Positions 15,707 to 24,987 of a stretch of DNA of 64,000 nt are shown in pieces. The notes below the pieces were generated by a model, which searched no databases, was not told where the DNA came from, and saw only the letters and a program-made list of their open reading frames with translations. The DNA comes from Bacteroidales bacterium (GTDB lineage Bacteria > Bacteroidota > Bacteroidia > Bacteroidales > UBA932). A program made the translations under genes and the position numbers. The DNA is taken from contig SFMU01000004.1 of assembly GCA_004552965.1 (NCBI GenBank), positions 1-64,000 of the forward strand, read 5' to 3'. Every line of letters starts with the position of its first letter. Within the stretch, counting starts at the first letter, position 1.

Positions 15707-16699
15707 ATGGCCGATTCGAATTTCATAGACTACGTAAAGATCTGGTGCGCCTCGGGACATGGAGGTGCGGGATCGACCCATCTCCACCGTGCAAAGTACG
15801 TCCCGAAGGGTGGTCCGGACGGAGGAGACGGTGGCCGGGGAGGCCACATCATACTCAAAGCCAATCCCCAGTTCTGGACACTCATACACCTGAAGTACCG
15901 CAAGCACGTCAAGGCCGAGGACGGAGGCCACGGTGAGGGAGCATTGAGGACTGGCAAGAACGGGGCCGACATCATCCTGGATGTTCCTGTGGGCACAGTA
16001 GCCAAGGATGCCGAAACCGGAGAGGTTCTCTTCGAGATGATGGAAGCCGGAGAGCAGAAGATTCTCTGCAAAGGCGGGAAAGGAGGACTCGGCAACAACA
16101 ATTTCAAGACTCCGACCCTGCAGACCCCAAGGTTCGCCCAACCTGGCGAGGAAGGTCAGGAAGGCTGGTTCATCCTTGAATTGAAAGTACTTGCCGATGT
16201 CGGGCTGGTAGGCTTCCCGAATGCAGGCAAATCGACCCTCCTTGCATCAGTGACCGCGGCAAAGCCCAAGATTGCCAATTATGCATTCACGACGCTTGAA
16301 CCGAATCTCGGCATTGTAAGCTACTACGACGACAGATCTTTCGTGATGGCCGACATCCCGGGAATCATCGAAGGCGCCCACGAAGGCAAAGGAATAGGCA
16401 TCCGCTTCCTCAGGCACATCGAAAGGAACTCGGTTCTGCTGTTCATGGTCTCTGCAGAGGATGATGACATCTCGGCCAGCTACCGGACATTGCTCAACGA
16501 GCTGAAGGAGTACAATCCGGAACTGCTTGACAAGCAAAGGATTCTCGCCATCACAAAATCGGATCTGATCGACAGGGACATCGAGAAGGAACTTCTCCCG
16601 ACACTGCCGAAAAAGATCCCTCATGTGTTCATTTCGTCCATCACAGGCTATGGACTCAAAGAGCTCAAGGACATGCTATGGTCTGCGCTTCAATCATAG
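15707..16699 (+). CDS. obgE: Obg family GTPase
   Basis: 330 aa. Essential ribosome-associated GTPase involved in large-subunit maturation and stress signalling. The Gly-rich Obg domain fills residues 1-158 (GHGGAGSTHLHRAKYVPKGG, GGDGGRGGH). The G domain follows with G1 GFPNAGKST near residue 168, G2 FTTLEPNLG, G3 DIPGIIEGAHEGKG, G4 TKSD and G5 SSITG. The variable C-terminal OCT domain is absent, as is usual in this phylum. The PAP2 gene overlaps its 3' end by 22 bp. Confidence 0.96.
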   Translation: MADSNFIDYVKIWCASGHGGAGSTHLHRAKYVPKGGPDGGDGGRGGHIILKANPQFWTLIHLKYRKHVKAEDGGHGEGALRTGKNGADIILDVPVGTVAKDAETGEVLFEMMEAGEQKILCKGGKGGLGNNNFKTPTLQTPRFAQPGEEGQEGWFILELKVLADVGLVGFPNAGKSTLLASVTAAKPKIANYAFTTLEPNLGIVSYYDDRSFVMADIPGIIEGAHEGKGIGIRFLRHIERNSVLLFMVSAEDDDISASYRTLLNELKEYNPELLDKQRILAITKSDLIDRDIEKELLPTLPKKIPHVFISSITGYGLKELKDMLWSALQS

Positions 16700-17337
16700 A
16701 CGGGATCATCAGTTTCGACCAGCGTATCACACTATTCCTCAACGACTTGAACTGCGCTGCGTCAGATCAGTTCTGGCTGATATTCTCCAACAGGCAGATC
16801 TGGGTCATAACGTACCTGGTCTGCGCCTTCTTCCTGTTCCGGAGACTTGGCTGGAAGAAGGCCCTCATGGTGCTTCTTTCGGTCGCCCTCGCATTCGCTG
16901 CCTGCGACCAGTTCTCCAACCTGGTCAAATACTCGACAACCAGACTCCGTCCCGGGTACAACTACTGGATGGTCTCGAACGGTGTGCATATTCTCGAAGG
17001 AAGAGGAGGATTCTACGGCTTCTTTTCAGCCCACGCCGCCAATTCCTTTGCCATCACTGTCTGTCTGATCATCGGTTTCAGAAATGACAGGACGCACACC
17101 TACAATGCATTCTGCCTCTGGTCCCTGGTCTGGGCGCTGCTGGTTTCGGTCAGCAGGATATTCGTAGGCAAGCATTTCTTTTTCGATGTGATCGTGGGCA
17201 TAGCGATCGGCATCACCTTCGGGCTGTTCTTCGGACTGCTGACAAGATACCTGATCCAGAAATATATTGACAAGGTCAAGCCGACCGGCCTGACCTTCTG
17301 GTGCAGGAAAGCCGTTCCTTCGGCAGCGGAGGAATAG
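16678..17337 (+). CDS. PAP2 family membrane phosphatase
   Basis: 219 aa integral membrane protein with about five or six hydrophobic helices. The three PAP2 signature blocks are all visible: KYSTTRLRP (KxxxxxxRP), the FFSAHAANS loop (PSGH-like, here SAH), and SRIFVGKHFFFD (SRxxxxxHxxxD). Such enzymes dephosphorylate lipid phosphates, for example undecaprenyl pyrophosphate, lipid A or phosphatidic acid. The substrate cannot be read from the sequence. The start lies inside the end of obgE, 22 bp overlap, so translation is probably coupled. Confidence 0.88.
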   Translation: MVCASIIDGIISFDQRITLFLNDLNCAASDQFWLIFSNRQIWVITYLVCAFFLFRRLGWKKALMVLLSVALAFAACDQFSNLVKYSTTRLRPGYNYWMVSNGVHILEGRGGFYGFFSAHAANSFAITVCLIIGFRNDRTHTYNAFCLWSLVWALLVSVSRIFVGKHFFFDVIVGIAIGITFGLFFGLLTRYLIQKYIDKVKPTGLTFWCRKAVPSAAEE

Positions 17338-17385
17338 CCTTTCCCATCATATGCAAGGGTAAGCGGGGTTCACTGACAAACCCTT

Positions 17386-18741
17386 CTACAGCGAAGGAAT
17401 AACCTTTTCCATCATTATCCCGCGGGAACCTTTCACCAGCACGGTTGCTCCGCTGAGCGGATTGTCCGCAAGCCAGGCGGCCAGATCTGCCGAAGTGGCG
17501 AACCAACGGAATTCATCCCGGAGACCGGACTCTTCAAGGGCCTTTCCAAACTCCTCACCGACAAGACAGACAAGACCGAGGTTCATGTTCCGGAGACGCC
17601 GGACCACAGCGATGTGCTCGTTCAGAGACTCTGCACCCAGTTCCCTCATATCCCCCAGAAGAGCAGCCTTTGAATCAGCCACGACAGATCCGAGATTGTC
17701 CAGAGCAGCCGCCATGCTTGCAGGATTGGCATTGTAGGCATCCTTGATAAGGATGTTGCGTTCAGTCTTTTCCATCTGGGAACGGTTGTTCGAAGGAACA
17801 TATTCCCCGACAGCACCGATTGCCTCATCGAGAGAGACACCGAAGTGCAGGCCTACAGCGATTGCGGCACAGACATTTGCAGCATTGTATGAACCTGAGA
17901 GATGGGTCTCGAGCCCAAGCAGGCAATCCGGGTCCTCCCCTCCCCCAACGCTCTGCGGAATCGCCATCCTCAGATAAGGGTGGGACAGATCGGACGGCAG
18001 AACCATGGCATCCCAATGACGGACACCATAGCGGAGAACCTTCAGATTGGCACGGCGGGCAGCCATTTCCTCCAGGACAGGATCATCCGCATTCAGGAAT
18101 ATGGTACCTCCGCGGGCATCGAGAAAATCATAGAGGCGCCCCTTGGCAGCCTTTACTCCCTCTACCGAGCCGAATCCCAGAAGATGGGCCTTGCCCACAT
18201 TTGTGATGAGACCATAGTCCGGCAGACAGACTCCGACAAGTTTCAATATGTCGTCAGGATGGTTGGCGCCCATCTCGACAACGGCAATCTGAGTGTCAGG
18301 TCCAATGCTCAGAAGGGTCAGAGGGACACCGATGTCATTGTTCAGGTTGCCCCTGGTGGAAGTGACATTGTACTTTGCCGACAGAACCCTGGTGACAAGT
18401 TCCTTGGTCGTGGTCTTTCCATTCGTCCCTGTAAGTCCGATGACTGTCAGAGGCTTTCCATCCACACGGACAGTCCGGCGGTGATGGCGGGCCAGCTCCT
18501 GAAGCGCGGCAAGGGTGTCCGGGACAGGGAATATGCGTGGGTCTCCCGACTTGGCCGCATCTGAGTCCTCAGCCACGACAGCGCAACAGGCTCCGAGTTC
18601 CAAGGCCTTCAGGGCATATTCATTGCCGTCGAAATTCTCGCCCTTGAGAGCAAAGAACAATTCTCCCTCGGAGATTGTCCTGCTGTCAGTAGTCACACCC
18701 CTGGAGGATGTGAAGACAGAATAAAGTCTTTCTATGTCCAT
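17386..18741 (-). CDS. murF: UDP-MurNAc-tripeptide D-Ala-D-Ala ligase
   Basis: About 451 aa. It adds D-Ala-D-Ala to UDP-MurNAc-tripeptide in the last cytoplasmic step of peptidoglycan precursor synthesis. The N-terminal uridine-binding part carries TTDSRTISEGELFFALKG. The ATP loop is GLTGTNGKTTTKEL near residue 105, followed by TRGNLNNDIGVPLT and EMGANHPDDI. The C-terminal ligase domain has DAYNANPASM and LLGDMRELG. The start at MDIERLYS is preferred over MGKYRSKIAD because the latter lies inside the dut gene, while the former begins 5 bp after the dut stop. Confidence 0.93.
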   Translation of the reverse strand: MDIERLYSVFTSSRGVTTDSRTISEGELFFALKGENFDGNEYALKALELGACCAVVAEDSDAAKSGDPRIFPVPDTLAALQELARHHRRTVRVDGKPLTVIGLTGTNGKTTTKELVTRVLSAKYNVTSTRGNLNNDIGVPLTLLSIGPDTQIAVVEMGANHPDDILKLVGVCLPDYGLITNVGKAHLLGFGSVEGVKAAKGRLYDFLDARGGTIFLNADDPVLEEMAARRANLKVLRYGVRHWDAMVLPSDLSHPYLRMAIPQSVGGGEDPDCLLGLETHLSGSYNAANVCAAIAVGLHFGVSLDEAIGAVGEYVPSNNRSQMEKTERNILIKDAYNANPASMAAALDNLGSVVADSKAALLGDMRELGAESLNEHIAVVRRLRNMNLGLVCLVGEEFGKALEESGLRDEFRWFATSADLAAWLADNPLSGATVLVKGSRGIMMEKVIPSL

Positions 18742-18746
18742 ATCAG

Positions 18747-19184
18747 CTATTTTGCTCCGGTACTTCCCCATCCGCCTGCACCGCGTTCAGTTTCAGAGAG
18801 AGCCTCAACCTTCTCCCACTCGACCGTCTCATGCGCTGCAACAACCATCTGGGCAATCCTCTCGCCCGGGACGATTTCGAAAGGCTCTGACGAAAGATTC
18901 ACGAGCGAGACCTTCAGCTCCCCACGGTAATCGGCGTCGACTGTTCCGGGAGAATTGATCACCGTCACACCATGCTTGGTGGCAAGGCCGCTGCGCGGAC
19001 GCACCTGAGCCTCATAGCCTGCAGGAAGTTCAATGAATATGCCGGTAGGGACCAGCCTCCTCTCCAGAGGCTTCAGGACGACAGGTTCTGCAATGTCAGC
19101 CCGAAGGTCCATCCCCGCCGAGGCCACTGTGGCATAAGCGGGATCCGGCCACTGCGATTTGTTTACTATTTTAACTTTCAGCAT
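18747..19184 (-). CDS. dut: dUTP diphosphatase
   Basis: 145 aa trimeric dUTPase, hydrolysing dUTP to dUMP and pyrophosphate. All five family motifs are present: SAGMDLRA (1), RPRSGLATKHG (2), NSPGTVDADYRGE (3), PGERIAQMVV (4) and a C-terminal ERGAGGWGSTG arm (5). It lies immediately upstream of murF on the same strand. Confidence 0.96.
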   Translation of the reverse strand: MLKVKIVNKSQWPDPAYATVASAGMDLRADIAEPVVLKPLERRLVPTGIFIELPAGYEAQVRPRSGLATKHGVTVINSPGTVDADYRGELKVSLVNLSSEPFEIVPGERIAQMVVAAHETVEWEKVEALSETERGAGGWGSTGAK

Positions 19185-19223
19185 ATTGATAAAAATACTC
19201 CGATGAATTTCCTCCTGCCCGGA

Positions 19224-20420
19224 TCAATTTGCTTTCTCTTCCGGCAGGACGAGATTCAGAATCACTCCTACAATCGATGCAAGACCGATTCCGGCAAGGG
19301 AAAACTGGCCGACACTGATGCAGGCTCCGCCGATGCCCACAGTGAGAATGAGGGAGGCGATGATCAGGTTGCGGGTCTTGCTCATGTCTATCCCGGCCTT
19401 GACGAGATTGTTGATCCCGACAGAGGCGATCGTGCCGAAGAGCAACAGCATGATTCCGCCCAGGACGGCGGTCGGAATGGTCTGGATGGCAGCTCCGACC
19501 TTGCCTATGAGGGATATCGCGATTGCAAAAAGGGCCGCAATCCTCATGCAGACCGGATCAGTCACCTTTGTAAGAGACACAGCCCCGGTGACTTCCGAAT
19601 ATGTTGTCACAGGCGCACCGCCCAGGAATGCAGCCAACGAACAGGCGAGGCCGTCGCCGAGCATCGTGCGATGCAGTCCCGGCTCCTGGACGAAATCCTT
19701 TCCGGCAATCTCGCTGATGGCATAGACATCACCGATATGTTCTATGATCGGGGCGATGGCAACCGGCACCATGAAAACGATGGCCTGCCATGAGAATGAC
19801 ATCTTCGCAAAATGCGGCATCTGGAACCACGGTGCAGAAGCCACGGCACTGAAATCCATCGAGCTCCTGTAGAAAATCACAGCCGCGATGTAGCCGGCAG
19901 CCGCACCGAAAACGACAGGGATCAGTTTCACGATACCCTTGCCGAAGATGGAGCAGACGACTGCCACTCCGAGGGAAATCAAGGCAAGGACCCAGTTCTT
20001 CGAGGCCATATCGACACCTGTCCCCGCAAGGGAAAGACCGATGAGCATGATGACCGGGCCGATGACGACCGGAGGGAAAAGCTTTTTGATGAAGCCGGTC
20101 CCGAACAGTTTGACAAGAAGACTCATCAGAAGGTAAACGACGCCCACTGCGACAAGACCACAGAACATCCCCGGCATCCCATAGAGTTCGGTAGCCTTGA
20201 TGATCGGAGCGATGAACGCGAAACTGCTGCCAAGATAGACAGGCACCTTTCCTTTGGTGATCAAATGGAAAAGCAAGGTACCGAGACCTGCCGCGAGCAG
20301 GGCGACAGCGGGATCGAAACCTACCAGCAGCGGGACCAGGACCGTCGACCCGAAGGCCACAAACATGAATTGGGCACCCACTACGGTGCGTCTCAGAGAG
20401 GAAAGTTTTTGTTCTGCCAT
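19224..20420 (-). CDS. uraA: Uracil-xanthine permease family transporter
   Basis: 398 aa inner-membrane nucleobase:cation symporter of the NCS2 family, with about 14 hydrophobic segments. Signature stretches are visible: VPVYLGSSFAFIAP (half-helix 3), IAPIIEHIGDVYAIS with the catalytic Glu of TM8, and TTYSEVTGAVSLTKV of TM10 with the second Glu. These mark the uracil/UraA branch rather than xanthine permeases. It follows other nucleotide genes (dut), consistent with pyrimidine salvage. Confidence 0.88.
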   Translation of the reverse strand: MAEQKLSSLRRTVVGAQFMFVAFGSTVLVPLLVGFDPAVALLAAGLGTLLFHLITKGKVPVYLGSSFAFIAPIIKATELYGMPGMFCGLVAVGVVYLLMSLLVKLFGTGFIKKLFPPVVIGPVIMLIGLSLAGTGVDMASKNWVLALISLGVAVVCSIFGKGIVKLIPVVFGAAAGYIAAVIFYRSSMDFSAVASAPWFQMPHFAKMSFSWQAIVFMVPVAIAPIIEHIGDVYAISEIAGKDFVQEPGLHRTMLGDGLACSLAAFLGGAPVTTYSEVTGAVSLTKVTDPVCMRIAALFAIAISLIGKVGAAIQTIPTAVLGGIMLLLFGTIASVGINNLVKAGIDMSKTRNLIIASLILTVGIGGACISVGQFSLAGIGLASIVGVILNLVLPEEKAN

Positions 20421-20530
20421 GGTTTATTCTGAATGATGGTTTGTCAGGATCAGGCCCATTGTCCGAGGCCAACCAAATATAGCAAAAAAATACATAGCAA
20501 TCTGAAAAAAAATGCACTTCCTCAGATTAC

Positions 20531-21616
20531 TTACCTGGAGGCCTTGTAATACAGGAATGCGGCGATGAAACCGAAAAGGACATTCGGAAGCCACAGGGCG
20601 ATGGCCGGAGACAGAGCTCCGGAATAGACAAACATCTGGCTGAACTTCAGGAAGAGGATGTAAGTGAAGCTCAAGGCTATACCGACACCGATGTTCAGAC
20701 CGATGCCGCCCCTGCGCTTCCTGGAGGACAGGCTGACGCCCATGATGGTCAGGATGAAGGCAGAGAAAGGAAGGGCGAATCTGGTGTGCTTCTCGATCTG
20801 GGCATACATCACATTGGCATCGCCTCGCATCTGCTGGGTACGGATCAGGTCGTTCAACTGCCCGAAAGCAAGGGTCTCCACGGTCTTCTTGTTGCGGTAG
20901 AAATCCGTAATGGTAAGATTGATTACAGTGTCCAGCTGCCTGCCGGTGCGGACGTGGTCCTGAAGGCCCTCGGTGAAGTCCCTTATGAAGTAGTTCCGCA
21001 GATGCCAGCAGCCTTTCGTGCTGTCCCAGACTGCCTTCTCTGCCGAAAGCTTGCTCACCACCTTGTTGTCGCGGATTTCCTCAAGCGTGAAGGTGTTGCA
21101 TGTATTGTTCCATGAAGAGAAGGACTCGACGAAGACGAAGGTTCCGGGGCTTATCTGATAGTGGACATTCATGTTGCTGGTCGAGCTCCTGTCGATGTAG
21201 GTGTTCTCGAACTTGATCCTGGTGATGTTGGACCGGGGTATTATCCAGAGATTCAGCGAAAGGGACAGCAGGAATATCAGGAAGGCCGAGACGAAGTACG
21301 GAACCATCATCCTCCGGTAGCTCACGCCGCACGAGAGGATTGCGATGATTTCAGTGTTGGCGGCCATCCTGGAAGTGAAGAATATCACCGTGATGAACAC
21401 GAACAGGGGACTGAACATATTCATGAAATATGGCACCCAGTTGCAATAGTAGTCGAAGATGATTTCCTTCAGTGGTGCATTCTTGCTGACGAAATTGTCC
21501 ACCTTCTCGCTGATGTCGAAGATGATGACAATCACGATCATGAACATCAGGGCGATGAAGAAAGTCGAGATGAACTTCTTTATTATGTACCAATCTATCT
21601 TCTTGAGTCCCAGCAT
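20531..21616 (-). CDS. LptF/LptG family LPS-export permease
   Basis: About 361 aa. Inner-membrane half of the LptB2FG ABC transporter that lifts lipopolysaccharide into the Lpt bridge. Three N-terminal helices (IIKKFISTFFIALMFM, then the PLFVFITVIFF and FVSAFLIFLLSL regions), a periplasmic beta-jellyroll in the middle, and three C-terminal helices match the family. The start is taken at the first ATG (MLGLKKIDWYII); a TTG two codons earlier is less likely. The gene begins 7 bp after tgt. F and G cannot be told apart securely; the tgt linkage favours the G-like member. Confidence 0.85.
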   Translation of the reverse strand: MLGLKKIDWYIIKKFISTFFIALMFMIVIVIIFDISEKVDNFVSKNAPLKEIIFDYYCNWVPYFMNMFSPLFVFITVIFFTSRMAANTEIIAILSCGVSYRRMMVPYFVSAFLIFLLSLSLNLWIIPRSNITRIKFENTYIDRSSTSNMNVHYQISPGTFVFVESFSSWNNTCNTFTLEEIRDNKVVSKLSAEKAVWDSTKGCWHLRNYFIRDFTEGLQDHVRTGRQLDTVINLTITDFYRNKKTVETLAFGQLNDLIRTQQMRGDANVMYAQIEKHTRFALPFSAFILTIMGVSLSSRKRRGGIGLNIGVGIALSFTYILFLKFSQMFVYSGALSPAIALWLPNVLFGFIAAFLYYKASR

Positions 21617-21622
21617 ATTCAA

Positions 21623-22768
21623 CTAAAGTCTTGCGGTAACTTTCCTGACAGCGGCTTCCTTCCATGAGGCGAAGTCCCCGGCCTCGATGTGCAGTCGCGC
21701 CTGACGGACGAGGTCAAGGTAGAAGGCGAGATTGTGCTCGCTCGCGATCATCGCGGCGAACATCTCCTTCGCGACAAAGAGATGGTGGAGGTAGGCTTTC
21801 GAATATTCGGAATCCACGAAAGACGTTCCCGCAGGGTCCAGCGGCGAAAAGTCATCCTGCCACTTCGCGTTACGCATGTTCATGATTCCGTTCCATGTGA
21901 AAAGCATGCCGTTGCGCCCGTTCCTGGTAGGCATCACGCAGTCGAACATGTCGATGCCCCTGGCTATCCCCTCCAGGATGTTGGCAGGAGTCCCGACTCC
22001 CATGAGATAGCGTGGCTTGTCCTCAGGCAGAAGAGGGCAGGTGACTTCCAGCATCCTGTACATTTCTTCGGTGGGTTCGCCGACAGCGAGTCCACCCACG
22101 GCGAAACCTCCAACTCCAGGATGGTCCCCGACAAGGTTCAGGGCATGGTCGACAGCCCTCTTGCGGAGTTCCGGATAGACGCAGCCCTGGATGATAGGGA
22201 ACATGGCCTGGCTGTAGCCGTACAGAGGCTCGGTCTCGCAGAAACGCTTGAAATAGCGTTCCAGCCATCCCTGGGTCAGTCTGAGGGACTTGGCTGCATA
22301 CCTTTCGTCAGCATCGCCCGGGCAGCATTCGTCCAGCGCCATCATGATGTCGGAACCGATCACCCTCTGGATGTCGACATTGTTCTCGGGTGTGAACATA
22401 TGCTTCGATCCGTCGATGTGCGAACTGAACTTGCAGCCTTCCTCCGTGATTTTTCTGATCTTGGTCAGGGAAAAGACCTGGAAACCTCCGCTGTCTGTCA
22501 GGATCGGCCTGTCCCACGACTCGAACCGGTGGAGTCCGCCGGCCTTCCGAAGAGTGTCCAGACCGGGACGGAGATAAAGATGATAAGTATTCCCGAGAAT
22601 GATTTCTGCGTCTATGTCGTCCCTCAGGTCCTTGTGGTACACTCCCTTGACGGAGCCCACGGTGCCCACAGGCATGAATATGGGGGTCTGCACCTGACCG
22701 TGATCGGTAGTGAACACCCCGGTTCTTGCGCCAGAGCCGCTGTCTTTGGTCTTGAGAGTGAATTTCAT
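21623..22768 (-). CDS. tgt: tRNA-guanine transglycosylase, zinc cysteines lost
   Basis: 381 aa TIM-barrel enzyme that exchanges guanine-34 for preQ1 in tRNAs with GUN anticodons. The active-site loop TDSGGFQVFSL and the nucleophile region DMFDCVMPTRNGRNG are intact, as is VGGLAVGEP. The C-terminal zinc site is normally CxCxxC plus His, but here the equivalent stretch reads DPAGTSFVDSEYSKAYLHHL, with no cysteines. The same replacement is usual, as I recall, in Bacteroides-type Tgt, so the enzyme is probably active without zinc. It is the first gene of the tgt-lptF/G pair. Confidence 0.93.
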   Translation of the reverse strand: MKFTLKTKDSGSGARTGVFTTDHGQVQTPIFMPVGTVGSVKGVYHKDLRDDIDAEIILGNTYHLYLRPGLDTLRKAGGLHRFESWDRPILTDSGGFQVFSLTKIRKITEEGCKFSSHIDGSKHMFTPENNVDIQRVIGSDIMMALDECCPGDADERYAAKSLRLTQGWLERYFKRFCETEPLYGYSQAMFPIIQGCVYPELRKRAVDHALNLVGDHPGVGGFAVGGLAVGEPTEEMYRMLEVTCPLLPEDKPRYLMGVGTPANILEGIARGIDMFDCVMPTRNGRNGMLFTWNGIMNMRNAKWQDDFSPLDPAGTSFVDSEYSKAYLHHLFVAKEMFAAMIASEHNLAFYLDLVRQARLHIEAGDFASWKEAAVRKVTARL

Positions 22769-22880
22769 GTCGTGTGACTGTTCAATTTCGTATAAGAAGT
22801 CAAAGATAGTGTTTTTATTGGAAAAATCTTAAATTTGCCCTGGCTGACAGTAGCAAATCAATCAAAACACAGAATACATC

Positions 22881-24263
22881 ATGAAAAACCGATCCATCAG
22901 CATCAGGCTGATTCTAATGAATTTCATCGAGTTCGCCATCTGGGGCGCCTATCTGACATCAATGGGCAGTTTCCTCGCAGATGCCGGCCTCGGCCCGAAA
23001 ATCTGGCTCTTCTTCGCAACCCAGGGCTTCGTGTCCATCTTCATGCCTGCCCTCGTCGGCATAGTCGCAGACAAATGGGTTCCAGCCCAGAAAGTCCTGT
23101 CGCTCTGCCAGTTGCTTGCCGGAATATTCATGATTGCCACCGGGTTGTATGCGATGAAGAACGGAACTTTCATCGCTGCCGCGAATGTTGCCGCCGATGG
23201 CTCCGGGCATATGGTCTATTCAGCATTGCCGCAGTTCAACTTCACGGTCTTCTACGTGCTCTACCTGCTCAGCGTTGCCTTCTTCATGCCGACCATCGCC
23301 ATCTCCAACTCAGTAGCCTACAGCGCTCTGGAAGGTGCAGGCCTGGATGCGGTTAAGGCCTTCCCGCCGATCCGCGTCTTCGGCACGGTAGGTTTCATCT
23401 GCAGCATGTTCCTCGTGAACTTCCTGTCCAACAGCCACGGAGTTCAGTACCAGCATTCGTACGAGCAGTTCTTTGTCTCAGGAGCTCTCAGCCTCGTGCT
23501 CTGCGCCTATGCCCTGACCATGCCGAACTGCCCTTGCAAGCCTTCGGACAAAGGCGCTTCGCTTTCGGAATCTCTCGGTCTGGATGCCTTCTCCCTGTTC
23601 AAACAGAGGCAGTTCGCCATCTTCTTCATCTTCTCGATGCTCCTGGGAGCTTCCCTCCAGATCACCAACGGCTATGCCAACACCTTCATCACCTCATTCA
23701 AGGACAATCCTCTGTTCGCAGGCTCCTGGGGTGCCGCCAACGCCAATGTGCTGATCTCCATCGGACAGGTTTCCGAGACACTCTGCATCCTTCTCATCCC
23801 GTTCGCGATGAAGAAATTCGGCATCAAGAACGTGATGCTCATCGCAATGTTCGCCTGGGTGTTCAGGTTCGGCTTCTTCGGTCTGGGAAATCCCGGCAAC
23901 GGAGTCTGGCTCTTCATCCTTTCGGGAATCGTCTACGGTGTGGCCTTCGACTTCTTCAACATCAGCGGTTCCCTCTATGTCAATGAAAACACCGACAGCG
24001 GAATCCGTTCCAGCGCCCAGGGTCTGTTCATGCTGATGACCAACGGTCTGGGAGCATCCATCGGCACCTGGGCCGCAGGAAAGGTCGTCAACGCCTTCGT
24101 CTATATCCCGCAGGCAAAAGCCGCCCAGGCAGGTCTTGACCCTGCAGCGGTCTCCGCAGCCGGCAACTGGAGCGGGGCCTGGTTCACTTTCGCCGCCTAT
24201 GCCCTCGTGGTAGGAGTTCTGTTCGCCATCCTGTTCAAGAACCCGGCCAAGGCAAAAGCCTGA
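22881..24263 (+). CDS. Nucleoside:H+ symporter, NupG-like MFS
   Basis: 460 aa with 12 predicted transmembrane helices. The N-terminus (RLILMNFIEFAIWGAYLTSMG) and the first loop (GIVADKWVPAQKVL) match the nucleoside:proton symporter family of the major facilitator superfamily (NupG/XapB type). Expected substrates are purine and pyrimidine nucleosides. A -7-like TAAATTTG lies at 22830-22837. It stands alone between tgt (divergent) and the zinc-ribbon gene (convergent). Confidence 0.85.
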   Translation: MKNRSISIRLILMNFIEFAIWGAYLTSMGSFLADAGLGPKIWLFFATQGFVSIFMPALVGIVADKWVPAQKVLSLCQLLAGIFMIATGLYAMKNGTFIAAANVAADGSGHMVYSALPQFNFTVFYVLYLLSVAFFMPTIAISNSVAYSALEGAGLDAVKAFPPIRVFGTVGFICSMFLVNFLSNSHGVQYQHSYEQFFVSGALSLVLCAYALTMPNCPCKPSDKGASLSESLGLDAFSLFKQRQFAIFFIFSMLLGASLQITNGYANTFITSFKDNPLFAGSWGAANANVLISIGQVSETLCILLIPFAMKKFGIKNVMLIAMFAWVFRFGFFGLGNPGNGVWLFILSGIVYGVAFDFFNISGSLYVNENTDSGIRSSAQGLFMLMTNGLGASIGTWAAGKVVNAFVYIPQAKAAQAGLDPAAVSAAGNWSGAWFTFAAYALVVGVLFAILFKNPAKAKA

Positions 24264-24273
24264 GGGAGGAGGG

Positions 24274-24663
24274 TCACTTCTTCTTTCTGAGCCCCTCGAC
24301 ACAGCGGCTCAGGCCGAAGATCCGGCTTTCAGATTTGTAATACTTGATGTCATAGCATCTGTACTCATTGCGATTCCTGACCTTATGGTAGGATGTGATG
24401 CAATCGAAATTGTATCCCATCGCCGAAAGGTCAGGAATATCCATTGTATTGAGTCCATCCTCCAGCAGGGACTCGAGAATGTCATAGTTGCGGTTGATGG
24501 CATTGATGGTTCTCAACCGCGCCCCCTTGTCCCCGGGAGCATGCCTGTAGTTGTAACGGCTTCTGCATCTCGAGCTGCAGAACTTCATGTCACTCCTTCC
24601 GGAAGGCAGTTCCCTCCCGCATTCCAGGCAAAGCCTGGTCTTCTCTCCATCCTCAACCTTCAT
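24274..24663 (-). CDS. Small zinc-ribbon protein, unknown function
   Basis: 129 aa. The N-terminus holds CLECGRELPSGRSDMKFCSSRC, a four-cysteine zinc ribbon of the C-x2-C...C-x3-C kind that resembles DUF2116-type or MYND-like ribbons, followed by a basic patch RSRYNYRH. The C-terminal part is aromatic and charged with no known motif. Similar small proteins occur in many Bacteroidales. Nucleic-acid binding is plausible but unproven. It ends 10 bp from the convergent nucleoside transporter gene. Confidence 0.6.
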   Translation of the reverse strand: MKVEDGEKTRLCLECGRELPSGRSDMKFCSSRCRSRYNYRHAPGDKGARLRTINAINRNYDILESLLEDGLNTMDIPDLSAMGYNFDCITSYHKVRNRNEYRCYDIKYYKSESRIFGLSRCVEGLRKKK

Positions 24664-24987
24664 AACCGTGTCGTTTTGTCTGTTTAGTCATAAGGGGCGA
24701 CAGCCTCCACGCACGAATATAAGCGAAGGGAACAGAATCTGCCATCAGAAACGTAAACTCTTGTTTTTCTTTTCCGTTCCGATATGCAATCACAAAAGTT
24801 TTTCGGACGCAAAGAAACGGAAACCGGCAGAGGCAGGAAGAGTTGCGCAATGAAGGAAATCCACGAGACGGGACAAAGAAACACTTCATATTCTTAAAAA
24901 AACGCAAATAGTTCTCTCCCTGTGCCTCCAGGCTGTTCCGTCTGTCAGTTCCTGATAGTATATTGCCGCCAAAACCAAACTTGAATT
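24664..24987. other. Divergent spacer between the zinc-ribbon and ssb genes
   Basis: About 324 bp with no open frame worth calling. It should hold promoters for both divergent genes. A degenerate box (agtatattg) lies some 30 bp before ssb, but no full consensus pair is convincing. No repeats or strong hairpins are seen. Confidence 0.4.

Noticed and set aside
21689..22777. 362-codon frame antisense to tgt
   Set aside because: No family resemblance, and it covers an unmistakable tgt gene.
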